Shown here: in pieces, positions 15,957-23,161 of the stretch
Layout of the letters: each line of letters starts with the position of its first letter
Position numbering within the stretch: the stretch's first letter is position 1
Source of the DNA: Streptosporangium nondiastaticum
GTDB lineage: Bacteria > Actinomycetota > Actinomycetes > Streptomycetales > Streptomycetaceae
DNA: 41,152 nucleotides
NCBI RefSeq assembly: GCF_003011965.1
Contig: NZ_PXWG01000054.1
Coordinates: 1 to 41,152, forward strand
Direction: 5' to 3'
Program-made: the position numbers and the translations under genes
The notes under the pieces: model-generated
Database searches by the model: none
Told to the model about the DNA's origin: nothing
What the model saw: the letters and a program-made list of their open reading frames with translations, nothing else

Positions 15957-16217
15957 ATGGCTGAGCCGGACGCCAAAGAGCTGAACGAGCGTGCAGGAAA
16001 GCTGAATTCTCTGGCCGACCACATCGAATCCCTGGTCGACAAGCCGCGCACGTACGCCACGACGTCCATGAAGACGTGGTCCGGTCCCAACGCCGACGAC
16101 ACCCGGGGCAAGCTCGGCACGTGGAAGACCACCTGCCAGACGGTGGCCCGGGCCCTGCGTGAAGAGGCCGGAAAGGCCACGCAGGAAGCCAAGGACCTCC
16201 AGCAGCCGAAGAAGTGA
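15957..16217 (+). CDS. WXG100-like small protein
   Basis: This 86-residue protein has two predicted helices around TWSGPNADDTRGKL (residues about 40-53), whose WSG is the WXG turn. It is rich in charged and alanine residues and ends QQPKK. The ATG at 15957 is preceded by a purine run (AGGGGGGTATAGAG). Divergent placement from the 90-residue WXG100 gene suggests the two could form a heterodimer although they are not in one operon. It leads a group with the EspG-like gene and the 479-residue putative substrate. Confidence 0.82.
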   Translation: MAEPDAKELNERAGKLNSLADHIESLVDKPRTYATTSMKTWSGPNADDTRGKLGTWKTTCQTVARALREEAGKATQEAKDLQQPKK

Positions 16218-16283
16218 GCCGGCATCCGTAGAGGCCGACCGGCCCCCGATCCGTCTTCCGACCGCCGATCAGAACGAGACCCC

Positions 16284-17111
16284 ATGCCTTCCTACGACAG
16301 CTCGCGCGAACGACTCCGGCTCGCCGATCGCCACATCGCGGTATTCGCCCACCTGCTGGACGGCGAGACGCCGCCCGAGGAGCTCTTCCCTTCTCTGGGC
16401 GAACTCCAGCAGATCGGCCTCGTGGGCCCCGAAGGCGAACTCGCCCCGCTGATGCGCGACCTGCTCACCACACTGGCCGATCCCCTGGTCATCATCCAGG
16501 TGGAGGTCACCGGCCAGCACGGCCCGGTGAACCACGGAATCCTCGTCGGCCGGGACACCGTCTTCACCCACGAGGGCTGGCCCGGTGAGGAGGAGTCGGA
16601 GTACGTTCCGATCGAGCCGGCCACGCTGGTGTGGGCTCTCGCCCGGATGGTCAACCTGCGCAGCCGCGAGACGGACAAGCCGGCGGCCGAGCGCATCGAG
16701 ACGACCATGGGCGTGCTGGACGCCGCCTTCGTCGCGCTGGACGAGGCGGCGGGCGACGAGGAGAAGGCCGTACGGCTGACGCGCGCCGCCCTCACCGGGC
16801 AGTCGGGGCTCGAGGAGCCGGAGCTCACCGAGTTCGGCGACCTGGTCCTGGCGCTCAACGCCCACTGGCGCATCACCGTGGCCTGGAACGGCAAGCACGA
16901 GGGCGAGCGGGCGGGCATGGTCCGCGCCCTCGCCGTGTGGGACGGCGGCCCCCGCGGCTACTGGATCCGCGAACAGCCCGCGGAGCCGATCATGCCGGGC
17001 CAAGTGGGCCCCGACAGCGCGCTGCACCTGGTTCCCTCGACGGCCGGCGAGATCTGGGACAAGATCGCCGACCTGCTGCCGGACGAAGAAGACCTGATCG
17101 ACGAGGCTTGA
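16284..17111 (+). CDS. Putative EspG-like T7SS-associated protein
   Basis: This 275-residue soluble protein has no signal peptide. It has two halves. The first has LGELQQIGLVGPEGELAP followed by a short beta sheet (LVIIQVEV, NHGILVGRDTVF), and PATLVWALARMVNLR. The second has LALNAHWRITVAWNG, AVWDGGPRGYWI and a final LVPSTAGEIWDKIADLLP. The pattern of a GL-x-x-x-G turn, paired sheets and a closing helix after P-[SA]-T/D recalls EspG chaperones, which bind PE/PPE pairs in mycobacterial ESX systems. Resemblance is by eye and could be superficial. Its place between a WXG gene and a large putative substrate supports a chaperone or adaptor role. Confidence 0.6.
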   Translation: MPSYDSSRERLRLADRHIAVFAHLLDGETPPEELFPSLGELQQIGLVGPEGELAPLMRDLLTTLADPLVIIQVEVTGQHGPVNHGILVGRDTVFTHEGWPGEEESEYVPIEPATLVWALARMVNLRSRETDKPAAERIETTMGVLDAAFVALDEAAGDEEKAVRLTRAALTGQSGLEEPELTEFGDLVLALNAHWRITVAWNGKHEGERAGMVRALAVWDGGPRGYWIREQPAEPIMPGQVGPDSALHLVPSTAGEIWDKIADLLPDEEDLIDEA

Positions 17112-17267
17112 CCCGAGCCGTCGTCCGAGGGGGCCCCGAGCGGCGAGCGCCCACGCCCGCCGCCCGCACCGGCCCCTCCGACGGCGGCTTCGGCGTACGC
17201 CCGAAACGTACGGCAGCGAGCGTGGAGCGGCCGTGCACGAGACGCGCGACGCGTCAGGGGGATGCAC

Positions 17268-18707
17268 ATGAGGAACGTCAACCCGGATCATCTGGACCAG
17301 CTCGCCAGGCTCTTCGACGAACGGGGCGGCCTGCGGGACAAACTCGACGAGGCCTTCACCAGAGCCCAGGGCCTGGGCGTGAGCGACAAGCTGCCGTCCC
17401 TCACACCCATGCGGAGCTGGACCACGGACACGCCTCCGGACCTCCGGAGACGCGCGGCGGTGGCCCGGCTCGAGAGCGGGGACCCCACGGCGGGCCTCAA
17501 GTGGGCCGGGTTCAGCGCCGAGGACATCGCCAAGGCCGGAGTCGCCTACCTCGCCCCGGACATCCTCCTGATCGCCAACGCGATGGCGACCAGCGACAGC
17601 GTGCGGGGGCACGCCTTCCGCCGGGAGAAGAACGAATCCCTCGACGACTGGATCGACCGCATGCGCGCGCACGAGATCGCGCGGATCCCCGGCCTCGAAC
17701 CGTACGAGGCCGAGATCACGGAAGCGCTCGGCACCTGGGGGGACATCAAGAACTCCATCGGCCACGGCGGCCGCGCCGCCTTCTACGGCGTGTACGTGCC
17801 GAAGACACTGCTGCTCAACTCCCTGGCACAGGGCTACCTGCAGACCAAGAAGCTTCAGGTGGCCGGCCTCATGCAGACCCTGCCCAACGGGCGCTGGTGG
17901 GTGCCGGGCCAGGTCGGCGTCTGGGGAGAGCGGTGGGCCCAGACGGCCCCTGTCGTCCGGAATCTCTCGGCCCCGGGAACCTGGCTTCCCGGACAACTCG
18001 GTTCGCTGGCCTCGGGGAGCCAGCTCTTCCAGCGTGCCAGGCAATGGCCGGTCGTCGGCATGTTCATCAGCGATCAGCTCGGCGCCCGGTGGAACGCCGC
18101 ACTCAGCGCCGGGATCATGGACCGCCCGCTGTTCCGGGGGTATTCCGGAAAACAGATCGTCCGTGGACTGGTGGGCAATGACGAACTGGCCGCACTGCAC
18201 GGTGCCAGGACGCACGCCGGCCAGATCCCCACCCGCGCGGCACACGCGAGCCTGTGGAAAGTCGGCAGGAACGTCTCCATGGACGCCCGGATGCTGGAGG
18301 GCAAGGGACGGTTCGCCGCCTGGGGCGAAGGCCTCAAGGTCGCCGGAAAGACCGGTGGCGCCCTTCGCGGACTCGGTGTCGTGGGCGGCGTCTATTCGAC
18401 GGGCTACAGCGCCGCCAACCTGGTGGCGCAGGGCAATCCGGCCAAGCATTTCACCGACCGGGAGCACGGGGCCAAGTACGTGGCGGACGTGGCCGAGGTC
18501 GGCTTCAACGCCTCGCTGACCGCGGCGACGGTCGCGCCCAACCCGGTCACGCTCGGAGCCGTGGCGGTGACGGGTGCCGTTTATGTCGGTGCCAAGACCG
18601 TGGAGCACTGGGACGACATCAAGGACAAGGGCGGCAAGGCCCTCAAATGGACCGGCGACAAAGCGAAGAGCTTTGCGAAGAAGGCGAATCCCATGAATTG
18701 GTTCTAG
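17268..18707 (+). CDS. Putative large T7SS substrate (family with C-terminal NPxNW)
   Basis: This 479-residue protein belongs to no family I can name. The N-terminal 90 residues are helical and well conserved with a second copy on the other strand (NPDHLDQLA, TPPDLRRRAA, GLKWAGF). The middle is rich in Trp and Gly (GRWWVPGQVGVWGERWAQT). The C-terminal third has hydrophobic glycine/alanine helices (LGVVGGVYSTGYSAANLV and TLGAVAVTGAVYVGAKTV) and a basic tail ending AKKANPMNWF. The ATG at 17268 is chosen because GGGGG lies five to eight bases upstream; an ATG two codons earlier abuts it, and the second copy begins at the equivalent residue. Membrane-interacting toxin or substrate is inference. 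Confidence 0.8.
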   Translation: MRNVNPDHLDQLARLFDERGGLRDKLDEAFTRAQGLGVSDKLPSLTPMRSWTTDTPPDLRRRAAVARLESGDPTAGLKWAGFSAEDIAKAGVAYLAPDILLIANAMATSDSVRGHAFRREKNESLDDWIDRMRAHEIARIPGLEPYEAEITEALGTWGDIKNSIGHGGRAAFYGVYVPKTLLLNSLAQGYLQTKKLQVAGLMQTLPNGRWWVPGQVGVWGERWAQTAPVVRNLSAPGTWLPGQLGSLASGSQLFQRARQWPVVGMFISDQLGARWNAALSAGIMDRPLFRGYSGKQIVRGLVGNDELAALHGARTHAGQIPTRAAHASLWKVGRNVSMDARMLEGKGRFAAWGEGLKVAGKTGGALRGLGVVGGVYSTGYSAANLVAQGNPAKHFTDREHGAKYVADVAEVGFNASLTAATVAPNPVTLGAVAVTGAVYVGAKTVEHWDDIKDKGGKALKWTGDKAKSFAKKANPMNWF

Positions 18708-18816
18708 ACGGGGCCGGACGTGGTGAGGGGGGAGCCCGGACCTGCGGCGGGCTGCCGGCAGCGAGGGAAGCACGCATTCTCTGCGGCGGGTCACGGCGCG
18801 GGCGGGTCCGAGCGCT

Positions 18817-18937
18817 GCAGCCGCGCTGAGGTCCGCAGTCGTGCCGAGGCCGGCAGTTGCGCTGAGGTCTGCAGTTGTGCCGGGGCCTGCGGCCGTGCTG
18901 AGGTCTGCGGCTGTGCCTGAGGTCTGCAGCCGCTCAG
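18817..18937. repeat. 18-bp tandem repeat, about 6.7 copies
   Basis: The consensus is GCAGTYGTGCTGAGGTCT. Units lie at 18817, 18835, 18853, 18871, 18889, 18907 (19 bp) and a partial one at 18926. The last unit overlaps the stop codon of the minus-strand gene ending at 18934, so the array lies in its 3' untranslated region and between two convergent genes. The 18-base period preserves reading frame. Confidence 0.85.
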
Positions 18938-19608
18938 CGGTCGCCGATGACCGCGACGGCGAAGGCCAGCCTGCGGTCCAGCCAGGGCGCCATGATGGTG
19001 AAGGTGTAGTCGTCCGACTCCATCACCTTCTCGCGGCCCGCGGACCACCGCAGCGTCCGGTCCCGCTGGTCGCCGCCGTCGGGCTCGGACATGAACACGG
19101 CCATCGCCAGCCCGCCGAGCACCTTGCCGGCGGCGTGCGCCGCCACGCCCAGAGGATTGAGCGTGGCCCACTTGTTGAGCCCCGTGATCTCGGGGTGACC
19201 CGGTTGCTCGATGCGCCACGTGGGCCGCGCGAGTTCGTTCACCGGCGGAATCCGCCGGATGACGCCGATGTCCCGCCCCTGGCCGTCCTGCACCAGGTAA
19301 TGGCGCTCTTCACCGGCGGACTGCGGCTCGCCGATGGAGCAGAGGAGCCGCTGCGCGTGCTCGTCCTCGTACAGAAAGCGGGCGCCGGTGAGGGCACGAG
19401 CCGCACCGGAGCCGAAGAACGCGCACGGCGCGTTGATGCGTTCCTGGCCCTCGATCCGGGGGACGCGTACGGCGTTCTGCCCGATGACGGGACGCTTGCG
19501 GCCCGCACCGACGTCCCGTTCCACGGTGCCTATTTTGAATCGCGCGACATCGCGCCAATCGACGGCAGGGACCGGCGGCTCGCTGTTCCTGGTTCTTCCG
19601 AAAGCCAT
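18934..19608 (-). CDS. Conserved hypothetical protein (possible LURP-one/tubby-like fold)
   Basis: This 224-residue protein has no signal peptide. The start at 19608 (MAFGRTRN) has TAGGG eight bases upstream; 34 further codons upstream are open but unconvincing. The second half has YLVQDGQGRDIGVIRRIP, RPTWRIEQPG, a small hydrophobic segment (LNPLGVAAHAAGKVLGGL) and a C-terminal strand pair ending WLDRRLAFAVAVIGDR. Alternating strands of the type 'x-V-x-D-x-x-G-x-x-I-G-x-I-x-R' recall LURP-one/tubby-like lipid-binding proteins, but this is weak. It is divergent from the WXG/calpain cassette and could be part of the same island. Confidence 0.65.
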   Translation of the reverse strand: MAFGRTRNSEPPVPAVDWRDVARFKIGTVERDVGAGRKRPVIGQNAVRVPRIEGQERINAPCAFFGSGAARALTGARFLYEDEHAQRLLCSIGEPQSAGEERHYLVQDGQGRDIGVIRRIPPVNELARPTWRIEQPGHPEITGLNKWATLNPLGVAAHAAGKVLGGLAMAVFMSEPDGGDQRDRTLRWSAGREKVMESDDYTFTIMAPWLDRRLAFAVAVIGDR

Positions 19609-19778
19609 GCGGCCAACCCTACTGACGAGCCGTACGGGCCCCGGGGAGCGGACAGGGCAGGCGGCGCGCGACACGCCCATGTTTGTCAAGGCCACGACAG
19701 GCCGCGTCACCCTCTAGCATGCGCCTACAGCCCGGGCGCCGTTCGGCGCGCGAGGTTCATGGAGCACAAGGGGGAACC

Positions 19779-20111
19779 GTGCCGCCTGGTGAGGCGACAG
19801 GTGAAACACCTGCACAGATGAAGAAACGGGCCGACGACTTGCGGGCGTGCGCGCGCCAGGCACGGCTGCTGGCGCAGCGGCTGGGGCCGTACCTCGATTC
19901 CCCGGCCAAGCAGGCCCAGCAGTCCGAACCGGCCATCTGGAAGGGGCCCTACGCGACCAGTGCGACGGCGCAGATATCCGATCGCCAGGGAAAGCTCAGC
20001 CGGATGGCCAGTGCCCTCATGAGCGACGCCGGACGGTGGGAAGCCGAGGCGCGGCGTCTGGACGAGCAGGCCGCGGACGAGGACAAGAAGAAGAACAAGG
20101 ACGGCGGCTGA
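19779..20111 (+). CDS. WXG-like small protein upstream of calpain protease
   Basis: This 110-residue helical protein has a central IWKGPYATSA turn (about residue 49), so WKG supplies a WXG motif, and a long charged second helix ending in DEDKKKNKDGG. The GTG at 19779 has AAGGGGG five to six bases upstream; an ATG at 19683 would place its ribosome site inside the divergent gene. It overlaps the protease gene by one base (TGATG), so the two are translationally coupled. By analogy with LXG/WXG partner proteins it may dimerise with the protease N-terminal helices for export. Confidence 0.78.
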   Translation: MPPGEATGETPAQMKKRADDLRACARQARLLAQRLGPYLDSPAKQAQQSEPAIWKGPYATSATAQISDRQGKLSRMASALMSDAGRWEAEARRLDEQAADEDKKKNKDGG

Positions 20112-21625
20112 TGGGCTTCGACGGCTTCGACATAGGGAAGATCCGCGCCCTGGCCAAGGACCTGGGGCGCCAGGGCGAAGGAGCCCGAGGCCTGCACACC
20201 TCCGTCGCCGTGGTTCTGACGCAGGCCAACGCCTTGATGGGCAGCAAGCCCGCCACGACCGATCCACTCCTCTCGCCGCTGGTCGGCGACCTCCTCGGCC
20301 CCCTGCCGTTCTTCGGCGGAGGCAACCTGCCCGGGAGCCTGGACAGCGAACTCGGCGACATGTCCAAGTCGATCGAGCGGCGCTGCACACAGCTGGAGGC
20401 GTGCAACAAGCTGACGGAGCAGGGCTACCGGATCGACCCCGTCGTCGCGTTCTCCGACGAGAAGCCCCCGGACGCCCAGAAGATCGAGGACGCCCTGCGT
20501 GCCGTGAGCGGGCTGAAGGGCAAGGACTTCGGCAGCAACGGCAACCGGGACGACCTGGAGAAGGTCCAGAAGCAGCTGGACGGCATGACGAGCGCCGAGC
20601 TCGACGCGTTCTTCGCCAAGGTCCCGGACGCCGACTTCCGCCTGTACGGGAAGCTGGCCTCGAACGAGAACGACGGCAGCTGGCTGAAGTGGTGGGACCA
20701 CAACGGCATTCCGGAGTCGGCCAGGCGGGACCACCTGAGCCGCCTTCTGGCGCGCATCGGACCCTCGAACTGGGAGAAGCTGAAAGGTGCCTTTCCCGAG
20801 GTCCAGCCCGGATTCGACACCACCGACGCCTGGCTCGACGGCCAGAACGCCCAGAGTGGTCAGCAGGCCAAGGGGATGCACTGGGGCACGCCCACGGACC
20901 CGTTGTTCGCTCCGGGGCGGGAACTGACCGCGGGCGAGATATCCCAGGGCCGGTTCGGCGACTGCTGGTACATCTCGCAGCTCACCGCCACCGCCCAGCG
21001 GAACCCCCAGTTCATCCGTGAGGGCATCAAGGAGAACCCCAACGGGACCATTGACGTCCGCATCTGGGACAAGGACGGCAACAATCACTGGGTGACCGTC
21101 ACGCCGGACCTGCCGATGGACGAGAACGGCGAGCCGATGACGGCCTACAACCGCGTCAGTCACGAGAGGTGGCCGGCGTACTACGAGAAGGCCTTCGCCT
21201 TGATGTACGGGGAGGACGACGGCGGTGCCCCCGACGGGCACGAGGGCGACAAACGCTACGACCGCGCCGAGCGCGGGAACTACGGTGCCACGGAGTGGGA
21301 CTTCCCCAAGAACGGCGCCCCGTACGTCACCGGCAACGGTTCAGAGTCGATCGACGACGACTTCGAATCGGCGAAGAAGGCGTTCCAGACGGAACAGCGG
21401 CCCGTCGTGGTGAGCACTCCGAGCGGCGAGCAGTTGCAGAAGGAAGGCAACGCGCTGTGGGGCAACACGTTCTCGACCCGGCACGTCTATTACGTCAAGG
21501 GTTTCGAGGACGGCAAGATCGTGCTGGGTAACCCATGGGGGCCGTCGTTCTCGGACATCAAGGCCACGCCGGAGCAGTACGAGAAGTTCTTCAACGACCC
21601 GCAAGCACTGAAGGTGCCGCGATGA
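20111..21625 (+). CDS. Calpain-family cysteine protease, putative T7SS effector
   Basis: This 504-residue protein carries a C-terminal calpain (C2) peptidase domain. QGRFGDCWYISQLTA has the oxyanion Gln279 and nucleophile Cys285, STRHVYYVKGF has His458, and VLGNPWGPSF has Asn474 followed by the invariant Pro-Trp. SHERWPAYYEKAFALMYG matches the calpain W-x-x-[LV]-[LIY]-E-K-A helix. All three catalytic residues are in place, so it should be active. Residues 1-130 are helical (FDIGKIRALAKDLG) like the ESX-type N-terminal domain of secreted toxins. No signal peptide is present. The gene is coupled to the WXG-like gene upstream and overlaps a lipoprotein gene downstream (ATGA). Delivery by the nearby EccC is inference. 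Confidence 0.9.
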   Translation: MGFDGFDIGKIRALAKDLGRQGEGARGLHTSVAVVLTQANALMGSKPATTDPLLSPLVGDLLGPLPFFGGGNLPGSLDSELGDMSKSIERRCTQLEACNKLTEQGYRIDPVVAFSDEKPPDAQKIEDALRAVSGLKGKDFGSNGNRDDLEKVQKQLDGMTSAELDAFFAKVPDADFRLYGKLASNENDGSWLKWWDHNGIPESARRDHLSRLLARIGPSNWEKLKGAFPEVQPGFDTTDAWLDGQNAQSGQQAKGMHWGTPTDPLFAPGRELTAGEISQGRFGDCWYISQLTATAQRNPQFIREGIKENPNGTIDVRIWDKDGNNHWVTVTPDLPMDENGEPMTAYNRVSHERWPAYYEKAFALMYGEDDGGAPDGHEGDKRYDRAERGNYGATEWDFPKNGAPYVTGNGSESIDDDFESAKKAFQTEQRPVVVSTPSGEQLQKEGNALWGNTFSTRHVYYVKGFEDGKIVLGNPWGPSFSDIKATPEQYEKFFNDPQALKVPR

Positions 21626-22401
21626 GGGCCGTACGCATCGCTGCGGCCGTGAGCCTGGTGCTGCTCGCGGCCGGATGCGGCACGTCCGGCAGCGGTCCGT
21701 CCGAGATGCCCCGGGCCACGCCCACGAAGCCGGACGCGGCACCACCGCCGCCCGACAAGGGCCCGCTCTGCGACGGGGACAAGGACGGCGGACCGGGCGT
21801 CGGGGGCACCCGCATCCTCAGGGGCGGCTTCACCCGGCTCCCGGGTGGCGCGCCGATCGCCTACGCGGAGGCCACGGCGGACGGCACGCACCGCAAGGCG
21901 GTGCTCGCCGAAGGCGAGACGCCCGCCGATCGCCGCGACGGGCAGCACTGGACCGTCGCGCCGGGGGACGACCTCACCGTCAAGGGGCACGCCTACACCG
22001 TCCGGCAGATCTGCACGTACCGGGTCGTGCTCACCCCCAAGAACCCGGATGACACCACACCCGCCCCGTCCCCCAGCGAACAGGGAAACACGATGAAGAA
22101 CTGGCCCACGACCGTCGACGGCCGCTGGCGGCTGCGCTGGCACGTGCCGGACACCCAGTACGGGGGAGCGGGGTACAGCGCCGTCCTGTCGAACGTCTCG
22201 GACGACCCGAAGCGGGCCGACATCGGCGTCGGCGCCGTCCAGGGCGACAGGGCGAATTACACCGACGCGCGCGTCGGCGACACGCTGGAGATCGCCGGCC
22301 GCCTCTGGAAGGTCGAGGACATCAACATCGGGAACATGGACGTACCGGCGAATTCGCACGACTTCAAGGCCGGCTACGTGGACCTTCGCGCCATCGGCTG
22401 A
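21622..22401 (+). CDS. Lipoprotein with two similar beta modules, calpain-cassette partner
   Basis: This 259-residue protein has a signal peptide (MRAVRIAAAVSLVLLAAGC) and a lipobox LAAGC, so it should be anchored on the outer face of the membrane. A proline-rich linker leads to two modules that share the pattern 'V-x-x-G-D-x-L-x-[VI]-x-G-x-x-[YW]-x-V': VAPGDDLTVKGHAYTVRQI and ARVGDTLEIAGRLWKVEDI. The ATG overlaps the protease stop by four bases, so production is coupled. A lipoprotein always made with a protease could be its inhibitor, its immunity partner or its receptor; there is no direct evidence for any of these. Confidence 0.85.
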   Translation: MRAVRIAAAVSLVLLAAGCGTSGSGPSEMPRATPTKPDAAPPPPDKGPLCDGDKDGGPGVGGTRILRGGFTRLPGGAPIAYAEATADGTHRKAVLAEGETPADRRDGQHWTVAPGDDLTVKGHAYTVRQICTYRVVLTPKNPDDTTPAPSPSEQGNTMKNWPTTVDGRWRLRWHVPDTQYGGAGYSAVLSNVSDDPKRADIGVGAVQGDRANYTDARVGDTLEIAGRLWKVEDINIGNMDVPANSHDFKAGYVDLRAIG

Positions 22402-22409
22402 GGCGGCGA

Positions 22410-22439
22410 CCTGTGGGCCTCCGTTCGGAGGCCCACAGG
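22410..22439. terminator. Terminator hairpin after the lipoprotein gene
   Basis: CCTGTGGGCCTCC (22410-22422) pairs perfectly with GGAGGCCCACAGG (22427-22439) around GTTC. It lies nine bases after the lipoprotein stop and 35 bases from the end of the convergent frameshifted gene. Confidence 0.8.
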
Positions 22440-22473
22440 CGGCCTGACGGGTGGAGACCACTGCCGTCGCGCC

Positions 22474-23117
22474 TCAGACGCCGTCACCGCCGGGCTGCAG
22501 CAGGGACCCTACGGCCTTCAAAGAACCGACGAACGTGCTCATTCCGGCCGTGAAGGAATAGGTGTCGACCTCGGTGAACAGAAGGGCGATCGCAAGGTCG
22601 GTAGCGTCTGCCGGTCCTTCGACCGTCCCTAGCGTGGACTTGCGCTGAGCCCTGTAGCAATCCACGACGTCGTCGGCTTGCCGAAAGTAAACCTGTACAT
22701 CCTCGCGCTGTACGGCCACGTTGCCGTATGCGCCCGCGGATTTGAGCACGTAATTTCTGTCGGCGATGGAAAAGTGAACGGCGCGGGCCGACTTGGTGAG
22801 CCCCAGGTTCCGCACCTTGAGTTTGGTGGACTTGATTCCCAGCCGCAAAGTGGAGTCCGGCAGTGTCGGCTGGCCGGAGAAGTCTCTGCCCATGAGCGCA
22901 GTGTGTGGAAGCGCCTGGCCTTCGACGTTGACCGTTCTCCAGCCCGCCTCGCGACGAGGACTCGAGCTGTCCCAGTGCATGAACTCCACTGTCACGTCGC
23001 CGAATCCGGCCAGGTTCCGCTCCGCCCCACCCTCCTCGGGTCCTGTGAAGGGTCGACGAGCTTGTTCTCCGGGGCCGGTACGACGTACGGCGACAGCTCG
23101 AAGGTGAACGTCGTCAT
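22474..23117 (-). pseudogene. Frameshifted hypothetical protein gene
   Basis: A start at 23117 (AGG then ATG; MTTFTFELSPYVV) opens a frame that stops after 42 codons, while the good coding frame continues from about 23040 to 22474 (NLAGFGDVTVEFMHWD and onward to LLQPGGDGV). Joining GAC at 23042-23040 to GAG at 23037 needs one extra base in the GACCCGAGGAG stretch, as if one C was lost from a CCCC run. The span is 644 bases, one short of 215 codons. The intact product would be about 214 residues, with no signal peptide and no family I recognise. It follows the broken 490-codon gene by 44 bases. A sequencing error in the C run or programmed slippage are the alternatives. An independent start at GTG 22995 (173 aa) is possible but lacks a good site. 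Confidence 0.65.
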
Positions 23118-23161
23118 CCTCGCTCGCTTCCGTGATGAAATGGATCCTGGCGCGCCACGGA

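Noticed and set aside
16269..18794. 841-codon minus-strand open frame over the EspG-like and substrate genes
   Set aside because: The plus-strand frames have a conserved paralogue and coherent start sites; this is a shadow.
18817..18937. CRISPR-like array
   Set aside because: Units are contiguous with no spacers and are imperfect; it is an ordinary tandem repeat.
15470..21625. YxxxD/E export signals in the WXG proteins and calpain
   Set aside because: I looked at the C-terminal parts of each and found no convincing Y-x-x-x-[DE].
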